Shown here in pieces: positions 18,645 to 24,661 of a stretch of DNA of 64,000 bases (within the stretch, counting starts at the first letter, position 1; each line of letters begins with the position of its first letter). Below the pieces are notes generated by a model that saw only the letters and a list, made by a program, of their open reading frames with translations, was not told the origin of the DNA and ran no database searches. The stretch covers positions 1-64,000 of the forward strand of contig JAEPNN010000005.1 in assembly GCA_017643385.1 (NCBI GenBank), written 5' to 3'. Source of the DNA: Dinoroseobacter sp. Lineage in GTDB: Bacteria > Pseudomonadota > Alphaproteobacteria > Rhodobacterales > Rhodobacteraceae. Both the position numbers and the translations under genes were made by a program.

Positions 18645-19721
18645 TTAGTGCGGGAACGGCCAGATCAAAAGTTTCTCGCGGATCAGTGCCCAAAGGCGCG
18701 CCAGACCGTGCGGCTCGACGATCAGGAAAAAGATGATCAGCGCACCAATGATCATGACGTTGATATGCTCAACTGTCGCGGACTTTATCTCAAGTCCGAC
18801 AACGCCCGGGACAGTGTTCAGGATAACAGGCAGGGCAACAATAAGAATTGCACCCAGCCAGTTGCCTAAGATGGAACCCAAACCACCGATAATTGCGATG
18901 AAGAGCACGCGGAACGACAGCTCAATATCAAACAGGTTCGGTTCGGCGGCGCCGCGCCACAGGAAGACGAACATCGCCCCTGCCACGCCAACGATATAGC
19001 TGGAGACCGCAAACGCCATCAGTTTGGACTTCAGCAGATTGATCCCGATAAGTTCGGCCGCGATGTCCATATCGCGTGTCGCTTTCCAGATGCGCCCCTG
19101 ATTTCCACGTGTCAGATTGATGACCAGCACTGTGATCAGTGTCACCACGATCAGAATGAAGTAATACTGAGCCATCGAGGTCGCGAGCGGACCAGCCACC
19201 GCAATCCCGAAGACATCGAGGTTCGGCACCTGGATAGCGCCAGAGGCATTGTAGTTGTACAGCCATGCCCATTTTTCAAAGAGCCAGATCAGAAAGAACT
19301 GCGCTGCAAGCGTCGCAATCGCCAGATAGAATCCCTTGATCCGCAAACTCGGCAAGCCAAAAGCAACGCCCACCATAGCGCTGAAGGTTCCCGACAACAG
19401 CACCGCAATGAACAAGTTGAGGTCAGGGAAGATTGTAACCATCTTGTAGCAGGCGTAGGCGCCAACCCCCATGAATGCGCCGGTGCCCAAAGACAACTGC
19501 CCCGCATAGCCCGTCAGAATGTTCAGACCCGTCGCGGCCAGTGCATAGATCAGCACAGGGATCAAAAGCGTCTGGAAGACAAATTCAGATGCTGTCAGTG
19601 GCAAAATGAGCCACGCAAAAAGCAGAATGATCCCCAGAAGCCACGCGTCTTGTTGGACCGGGAACAGCGCCTGATCCTTCTGGTAGCTCGTCTTGAACTG
19701 TCCTGCGATGCGATAGAGCAT
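18645..19721 (-). CDS. Branched-chain-type ABC transporter permease (LivM-like)
   Basis: This 358-residue inner-membrane permease has about eight to ten hydrophobic segments. The LivM hallmarks are LNILTGYAGQLSLGTGAFMGVGAYA and LPSLRIKGFYLAIATLAAQF (residue patterns near 65-90 and 125-145), plus the coupling-helix segment GRIWKATRDMDIAAELIGIN. The ATG overlaps the stop of the small membrane gene upstream (TAATG), showing tight translational coupling. Confidence 0.93.
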   Translation of the reverse strand: MLYRIAGQFKTSYQKDQALFPVQQDAWLLGIILLFAWLILPLTASEFVFQTLLIPVLIYALAATGLNILTGYAGQLSLGTGAFMGVGAYACYKMVTIFPDLNLFIAVLLSGTFSAMVGVAFGLPSLRIKGFYLAIATLAAQFFLIWLFEKWAWLYNYNASGAIQVPNLDVFGIAVAGPLATSMAQYYFILIVVTLITVLVINLTRGNQGRIWKATRDMDIAAELIGINLLKSKLMAFAVSSYIVGVAGAMFVFLWRGAAEPNLFDIELSFRVLFIAIIGGLGSILGNWLGAILIVALPVILNTVPGVVGLEIKSATVEHINVMIIGALIIFFLIVEPHGLARLWALIREKLLIWPFPH

Positions 19722-19885
19722 TACTCGTTCTTCCCTTTCACCTGTCCTGCAACCCAGAACAGAAGCGCCGCAGCGCTGATCCCTCCTGCCAGCCAGAGCC
19801 AGCGCATTCCGTCTGGACCGAAGCCCATCAGGATGCTGATCACCAAAGCGAGCATTCCCGCGCTGGAAACCAGCTTGGAAACCAA
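19721..19885 (-). CDS. Small two-helix membrane protein inside the transporter operon (TTG start)
   Basis: A 54-codon frame fills the gap between two other operon genes. A TTG at 19885 is preceded by GGAGAG with good spacing, and a later in-frame ATG at 19855 would give 44 residues. The product has hydrophobic stretches around MLALVISILMGFG and WLWLAGGISAAALLFWVAG and a basic end QVKGKNE. Its stop overlaps the permease start (TAATG). It begins one base after the stop of the small gene at 19887. No family is recognised; it could be an accessory microprotein of the transporter. Confidence 0.65.
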   Translation of the reverse strand: MVSKLVSSAGMLALVISILMGFGPDGMRWLWLAGGISAAALLFWVAGQVKGKNE

Positions 19886-19886
19886 C

Positions 19887-20090
19887 TCAGACCTCTCCGG
19901 TCAGCAGGTCCCGGTCGTATCGCCGCTGCAACCAAGGCGTTGCAAGCGATCCCCCCACCATGCCGGCAAATGCCACCAACATGAGAGGAATAATTTTGGC
20001 GGCATCAGACGCCGTCACCGCCAATGCACCGAACGCCCATAAGCCACACCATGCAATCACGGCTACCAATGCGATCAGTGTTGTCTTCAT
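19887..20090 (-). CDS. Small two-helix membrane protein in the transporter operon
   Basis: This 67-residue protein has two hydrophobic helices (about residues 4-24 and 32-50) and a charged C-terminus (LQRRYDRDLLTGEV). It starts 17 bases after the LivH-like permease stop and ends one base before the TTG start of the next small gene. No known family is recognised. Its placement between the two permease genes on the same strand, with no room for another promoter, supports a real gene. Confidence 0.72.
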   Translation of the reverse strand: MKTTLIALVAVIAWCGLWAFGALAVTASDAAKIIPLMLVAFAGMVGGSLATPWLQRRYDRDLLTGEV

Positions 20091-20107
20091 CTCAAATCAC
20101 CCAAACC

Positions 20108-21067
20108 TTAAACACGCTCGATGATTTTCTCGCCAAAGAGCCCTTGTGGCCGGAACAAGAGCACGCCCAAGGCAAGCACATAAGCAAACCACACTTCGGT
20201 ATTGCCGCCCAATAGCGGCTGTCCCCAGTAGATCTCGAACATCTTCTCCAGAACACCGATGGCCAGGCCTCCGATGATGGCACCGGTGATGGACTCGAGC
20301 CCACCGAGCATGAGCACGGGCAGCGCCTTAAACGCGATGATCTCCAATGCAAATGAGACCCCTGCACGCGCGCCCCACGCAATGCCCGTAACAAGCGCGA
20401 TGATGCCCGAGACGAACCAGACCAACACCCAGATTGTTTGCAGGCTAATGCCCACAGACAGCGCGGCCTGATGGTCATCGCCCAGTGCCCGGATCGCGCG
20501 GCCCATCTGCGTCTTGCCCAGAAAAACAAGCAGTGCACAGACAAGAAGCGCTGCTGATATAACGACCGTGATATCGAGATGCTGCAAAAGTAGGAAACCG
20601 CCAAAGGGCTCCAGCACCACGTCTCCCGTCGGGATACCCAGCTCTGAGGTGATCATGACTTTGTTTTCACCACCAAAGATCGTCTCCCCAGTCCCAACAA
20701 GAAACAGCGTAATACCAATCGTTGCCATGAAAAGGATGATATCAGGCTGGCCTACAAGGGGACGCAGAACGATCCGCTCGATGGCCACAGCGATGATGAA
20801 CATCACGACAAGTGTCAGTGCGACTGACACCCAGGCCGGAATGCCCATGGCATGAAGCCCAACAAGGGTCAGTGCCGCGAAAACCACCATGATGCCTTGG
20901 GCAAAGTTAAAGATGCGGCTGGAGCGGAAGATCAACACGAAACCAAGTGCGATCAGGGCATACAGCACCCCCGAGACCAGCCCTTCCCAGATTACCTGCA
21001 TAAGGAAATCAGGGGCCGCGACCATATCTGCGAAAGGTTCTACAAAGATTTTCGACAGCATTTCCAT
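20108..21067 (-). CDS. Branched-chain-type ABC transporter permease (LivH-like)
   Basis: This 319-residue inner-membrane permease has about eight hydrophobic helices. LivH hallmarks include SGVLYALIALGFVLIFRSSR and FNFAQGIMVVFAA near the N-terminus and the coupling segment GRAIRALGDDHQAALSVGI. The start at 21067 (MEMLSK) has AAGGGGG some 12 bases upstream; a second ATG two codons later is possible. It lies 76 bases downstream of the LivG-like ATPase. Confidence 0.93.
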   Translation of the reverse strand: MEMLSKIFVEPFADMVAAPDFLMQVIWEGLVSGVLYALIALGFVLIFRSSRIFNFAQGIMVVFAALTLVGLHAMGIPAWVSVALTLVVMFIIAVAIERIVLRPLVGQPDIILFMATIGITLFLVGTGETIFGGENKVMITSELGIPTGDVVLEPFGGFLLLQHLDITVVISAALLVCALLVFLGKTQMGRAIRALGDDHQAALSVGISLQTIWVLVWFVSGIIALVTGIAWGARAGVSFALEIIAFKALPVLMLGGLESITGAIIGGLAIGVLEKMFEIYWGQPLLGGNTEVWFAYVLALGVLLFRPQGLFGEKIIERV

Positions 21068-21143
21068 ACTTAGACGGCCCCCTTCTGGTGCCGGTGCGTA
21101 AACCGACGCGAATTATCTACAGTGGCGAGAATTAGGTCATTCA

Positions 21144-21962
21144 TCAGTGTGACACCCCCAGATAGGCGTCAATTACAGCCTGATTGTTGCGCACATCATC
21201 TGGCGCGCCATCCCCAATTTTCTTGCCGTAATCCATCACGACCACACGATCGGACAGGTCCATGACAACGCCCATATCGTGCTCGATCAGGACAATCGTG
21301 GTGCCAAATTCATCGTTCACATCAAGGATAAATCGGGACATGTCCTCTTTTTCCTCGACATTCATGCCAGCCATGGGCTCATCGAGAAGCAGGATCTGCG
21401 GGTCAGCGGCCAATGCCCGTGCAAGCTCAACACGCTTTTTCAGACCATATGGCAATCTGCCCACAGGCGTTTTACGAATGTTCTGAATCTCGAGAAAATC
21501 AATGACCTTCTCGACCTTCTCGCGATTTTCGATCTCTTCGGCTTGCGCTTTGCCCCACCACAAAGCCTGACTGATGACAGACGCGTTCATGTGTGTCAGA
21601 CGCCCCGTCATCACGTTATCCAGAACGGTCATACCCTCGAACAACGCAATATTCTGAAACGTCCGGGCAATCCCCTGGCGCGCGACCTGATAGGGTTTCA
21701 TCGGTGGGCGCTTCTTGCCACGATACCAAATTTCACCGATCTGCGGCGTGTAGAACCCAGAGATCACGTTCAGCATCGACGATTTCCCAGCACCGTTTGG
21801 TCCGATAATCGCTCGAATCTCGCCTTCACGGATATCGAACGAGATATCCTTAATTGCGGTTACGCCCCCAAATTTCAGGGTGATATCGCGCATATCCATG
21901 ACAACATTGCCAATCGTGCGGCCGTCTGCTGTGACATAGCTTTCTGGGCTCATGTCATTCAT
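21144..21962 (-). CDS. Branched-chain-type ABC transporter ATP-binding protein (LivG-like)
   Basis: This 272-residue ATPase has Walker A GPNGAGKSSM, the LivG-specific NVISGFYTPQIGEIW and ARTFQNIALFEGMTVLDNVM, and Walker B ILLLDEPMAGMN. The signature motif is degenerate (VGRLPYGLKKRVELARAL instead of LSGGQ), a known feature of the LivG group. The extra segment RGKKRPPMKPYQVARQG is present. The ATG at 21962 follows directly on the TGA of the small membrane gene. Confidence 0.93.
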   Translation of the reverse strand: MNDMSPESYVTADGRTIGNVVMDMRDITLKFGGVTAIKDISFDIREGEIRAIIGPNGAGKSSMLNVISGFYTPQIGEIWYRGKKRPPMKPYQVARQGIARTFQNIALFEGMTVLDNVMTGRLTHMNASVISQALWWGKAQAEEIENREKVEKVIDFLEIQNIRKTPVGRLPYGLKKRVELARALAADPQILLLDEPMAGMNVEEKEDMSRFILDVNDEFGTTIVLIEHDMGVVMDLSDRVVVMDYGKKIGDGAPDDVRNNQAVIDAYLGVSH

Positions 21963-22211
21963 TCACGCAATCCCCCGCGCTTTACGACCCTGTCGAAACA
22001 CAAAGCTTCCGACAACGCCGTAGACAAACAAAAGTCCCAAGGACCATAAGAAATGATCGGCCCAAAGTGCGGGCAATCCAAAGATCAGGCCCGCAACACC
22101 ACACACGCCGACAGCCCCGCCCTGCGCGATATCGGCATATCTCGTCAGATGCCGCCCTATCACGTAGCAAGCCCCCAACCCGAGGACGAAGAAGAGCGCT
22201 CCAACAATCAC
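21963..22211 (-). CDS. Small membrane protein in the transporter operon (GTG start)
   Basis: This is an 82-residue protein with about three hydrophobic helices (FFVLGLGACYVIG, VGVCGVAGLIFGLPALW, LWSLGLLFVYGVVGSFVF) and a basic end (RQGRKARGIA). The GTG at 22211 overlaps the TGA of the preceding small gene (GTGA), which fixes the start better than an upstream ATG whose extension is cysteine-rich and overlaps that gene in another frame. Its stop abuts the LivG-like ATG. No known family is recognised. Confidence 0.68.
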   Translation of the reverse strand: MIVGALFFVLGLGACYVIGRHLTRYADIAQGGAVGVCGVAGLIFGLPALWADHFLWSLGLLFVYGVVGSFVFRQGRKARGIA

Positions 22212-22351
22212 GCCGTCGCCGCCATGATCAAAGCGGCGTTTGCAGTAACCAGCAAGGTGTAGGTCACCGTTCGCGCAATCAAATAGGCAATCAACAGCAG
22301 AAGGAGCACTGCCAGCCACCGCAACCATTTATTCCCGATACGGCTCAGCAC
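22208..22351 (-). CDS. 47-residue membrane microprotein in the transporter operon (GTG start)
   Basis: A 47-codon frame begins with a GTG that overlaps the stop of the acyl-CoA ligase (TAGTG) and ends at a TGA overlapping the next GTG (GTGA). The product has a basic start (MLSRIGNKWLRW), one long hydrophobic helix (LAVLLLLLIAYLIA) and a second moderately hydrophobic stretch to the end. The chained overlaps on both sides are the main support. No family recognised. Confidence 0.6.
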   Translation of the reverse strand: MLSRIGNKWLRWLAVLLLLLIAYLIARTVTYTLLVTANAALIMAATA

Positions 22352-24324
22352 TATTCTGCCGCCTCTACTTTGGGCGTAGAGGTTACAACAGTTTCCGCAT
22401 TTTCAACCTGCAACGTCGCCTTCAAAAGCCCCTTGCGTCCATCTTCGTAGGTGACCTCAGTTTCTGTGCTGATCGACGATGACCCATCATAAAGGGCCGT
22501 TATTAGATCATCGAACTTCTCTTCGATGATACGACGGCGCACTTTTCGGGTACGCGTAAGTTCACCATCATCCGCATCCAGTTCCTTGTGCAAAACAAGG
22601 AAGCGGTGGATCTGACACCCGGACAGCATCGCGTCCGCTGCGACCGAGCGGTTCACCTCTTCGATGTTTGCCTTGATTTGCGAGATCACGTCTGGGTGCT
22701 GAGACAGTTCTTGGTAACTGGCATAGGCGATGTTGTTGCGCTCTGCCCAGTTGCCAACCGCCGTCAGGTCAATATTGATGAAGGCAGCGCAGGTTTCGCG
22801 CCCACTTCCAAAGACCACAGCCTCCAGAATGTTCGGGAAGAACTTCAGTTTGTTTTCGACATATTTCGGCGCAAAGAGTGCGCCCGACGCCATCTTTCCA
22901 ACGTCCTTTGCGCGATCGATGATCCGGAGGTGGCCCGTATCTTCTTCGATGAAGCCTGCATCACCAGTCGCAACCCATCCTTCTGCGTCCTTGGTTGAAG
23001 CGGTGGATTCCGGGTTCTTGTAGTATTCCACAAAGACGCCGGGGGAACGATAATAGACCTCACCACTGTCGGCGATCTTGATCTCCACCCCAGGTGACGG
23101 CACCCCGACAGTATCCGGCCGGACCTCATGATCGGGCTGCTGCGTGATGAAGACGCTGGCTTCGGTCTGGCCATACAGCTGCTTTAGGTTGATCCCAAGC
23201 GCACGGTAGAAGTCGAAAATTTCAGGCCCAATGGCCTCCCCAGCGGTATAACCTACACGAACGCGCGTAAAGCCCAGCGCATTCTTGAGCGGTCCGTAGA
23301 CAAAGAACTCGCCCAACCGGTAGTTCAATCGGTCCATGAAGGAGACAGGCTTTTCATCGAGGATTGCAGGGCCAACGCGGCGCGCGACCTCCATGTAACG
23401 ATCAAAGAGCCACTTCTTGAAAGAACCGGCATCTTCCATACGGATCATGATATTCGTCAACTGCGTCTCAAAAATCCGTGGCGGCGCGAAGTAGTATGTT
23501 GGGCCGATTTCACGCAAATCTGTCATCATGGTGTCCGAGGATTCCGGACAATTGACACAGAAGGCCGTCCAATACGCCTGCCCAATCGAGAAAATGAAGT
23601 CACCAACCCAAGCCATCGGCAGATAGGCAAGCACTTCGTCACCGGCACGCAACTTATCGAATTCAGAAGAATGTCTGGCGGTTTCAATGATGTTGTCGTT
23701 TGAAAGCACCACGCCCTTCGGACGCCCAGTGGTGCCCGATGTGTAAAGCATGACGCATGTCGTGCTTCCGTTTTGTTCTGCCATGCGATCACGAAGCGTT
23801 GCTTCATGCTTCCCGGCATGCTCTCGACCACGTGCTTGTACGTCTGCGAATGGCGACAGCTTGCCATGGTCGTATTTTCGCATGCCCCTTGGATCTAGAT
23901 AAATCATATGGTCCAGGCCATTGAGGCGATCCTGAACCTCGAGTACTTTGTCGACCTGCTCCTGATCCGCAGCGATAATGAAGCGTGCACTACAGTGGTC
24001 GAGCACGTAGGCGATCTCTTCTCCAACCGCGTCCTGATACAGCGGCACAGGGACGGCACCGACCATCTGTGCGGCAACCATTGACCAATAAAGGTAAGGA
24101 CGGTTGCGACCGATTATGGCGATGTGATCGCCGGGGTTTGCCCCGAGCTCGAGAAGACCAAGGGCAAGCGCTCGGGTTTCCGCTTGGGCTTCGACCCAAG
24201 TCCAGCTTTGCCAAATACCGTAGTCTTTCTCGCGATAGGCAGCTTTGCTGCCATAACGATCAGCGTTCCGCGCCAGCAGACGCGGAATCGTATCGAGCTG
24301 ACCCGAAGTCGTCCCGTTGGTCAA
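22351..24324 (-). CDS. AMP-forming acyl-CoA ligase (long-chain fatty acid-CoA ligase-like), first gene of the transporter operon
   Basis: This 657-residue ANL-family ligase has the ATP/AMP signature TSGTTGRPKGVV near residues 196-207, YGQTEASVF near 390, and the VATGDAGFIEEDTGHLRIIDR hinge (residue pattern around 452-472). The C-terminal lid lysine region is TRTRKVRRR. It activates a carboxylic acid to its CoA thioester. The start codon is TTG at 24324, backed by GGGAGG eight bases upstream. It probably acts on the transported substrate together with the PaaK-like ligase at the other end of the operon. Similar ligase-plus-Liv clusters are known for aromatic or fatty acid uptake, so the substrate class is inference. 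Confidence 0.9.
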   Translation of the reverse strand: MTNGTTSGQLDTIPRLLARNADRYGSKAAYREKDYGIWQSWTWVEAQAETRALALGLLELGANPGDHIAIIGRNRPYLYWSMVAAQMVGAVPVPLYQDAVGEEIAYVLDHCSARFIIAADQEQVDKVLEVQDRLNGLDHMIYLDPRGMRKYDHGKLSPFADVQARGREHAGKHEATLRDRMAEQNGSTTCVMLYTSGTTGRPKGVVLSNDNIIETARHSSEFDKLRAGDEVLAYLPMAWVGDFIFSIGQAYWTAFCVNCPESSDTMMTDLREIGPTYYFAPPRIFETQLTNIMIRMEDAGSFKKWLFDRYMEVARRVGPAILDEKPVSFMDRLNYRLGEFFVYGPLKNALGFTRVRVGYTAGEAIGPEIFDFYRALGINLKQLYGQTEASVFITQQPDHEVRPDTVGVPSPGVEIKIADSGEVYYRSPGVFVEYYKNPESTASTKDAEGWVATGDAGFIEEDTGHLRIIDRAKDVGKMASGALFAPKYVENKLKFFPNILEAVVFGSGRETCAAFINIDLTAVGNWAERNNIAYASYQELSQHPDVISQIKANIEEVNRSVAADAMLSGCQIHRFLVLHKELDADDGELTRTRKVRRRIIEEKFDDLITALYDGSSSISTETEVTYEDGRKGLLKATLQVENAETVVTSTPKVEAAE

Positions 24325-24355
24325 AATTAATCCTCCCTTGCCGGTTTCCCGGCGA

Positions 24356-24369
24356 AGCGTTTAAACGCT
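24356..24369. promoter_or_regulatory. 14-bp perfect palindrome upstream of the ligase-transporter operon
   Basis: AGCGTTTAAACGCT is its own reverse complement and lies about 30 bases ahead of the TTG start of the ligase gene, close to the ribosome-binding site. Location and symmetry suggest a repressor operator or a stem in the leader. The regulator is not in the window. Confidence 0.5.
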
Positions 24370-24417
24370 CTTGGAATAATAGTGCGCGAGAGAGCTCGTT
24401 CAGGTCAATACGCTTTT

Positions 24418-24431
24418 TGAACGCTTGTTCA
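24418..24431. promoter_or_regulatory. Inverted repeat overlapping a TATAAT element between divergent genes
   Basis: TGAAC and GTTCA flank four bases, directly followed by TATAAT (24432-24437) on the plus strand. It lies between the ligase operon (minus) and the small gene at 24478 (plus). Such an arrangement is typical of a dimeric regulator site at a promoter, but no regulator gene is adjacent. Confidence 0.4.
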
Positions 24432-24477
24432 TATAATTTCTATCCACGGCTTCGGTTTGCTATGCTAAGCCCCGACC

Positions 24478-24657
24478 ATGGATATCGACCCACTACCGCT
24501 CATATACTACGGCATAATCTGCGCTTTTCTCACTGGCTTCACACCCCGCCTGATCGGAATCAAAAGCCGTATGATTCTGGGCGGTGCCGCCGGGGTGGCC
24601 GCCGCGTTCTGGTGGCCTGAAATTCAGCAGCGATTTGGTGGAATAGTAGGCTGGTAA
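24478..24657 (+). CDS. Small hypothetical membrane protein, 59 residues
   Basis: An ATG frame of 59 codons gives MDIDPLPLIYYGIICAFLTG at the N-terminus, a PRLIGIKSR loop, a second hydrophobic stretch (MILGGAAGVAAAFWWP) and a WPEIQQRFGG...GW end. It therefore has two membrane helices with a basic loop, a protein-like composition. A TATAAT element at 24432 could drive it. It is convergent with the formate dehydrogenase gene, four bases away. No family recognised. Confidence 0.6.
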   Translation: MDIDPLPLIYYGIICAFLTGFTPRLIGIKSRMILGGAAGVAAAFWWPEIQQRFGGIVGW

Positions 24658-24661
24658 ACGG

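Noticed and set aside
22212-22328. A longer N-terminus for the small membrane protein ending at 21963
   Set aside because: The extension is Cys/His-rich and overlaps a better-supported frame that ends exactly at the GTG start 22211.
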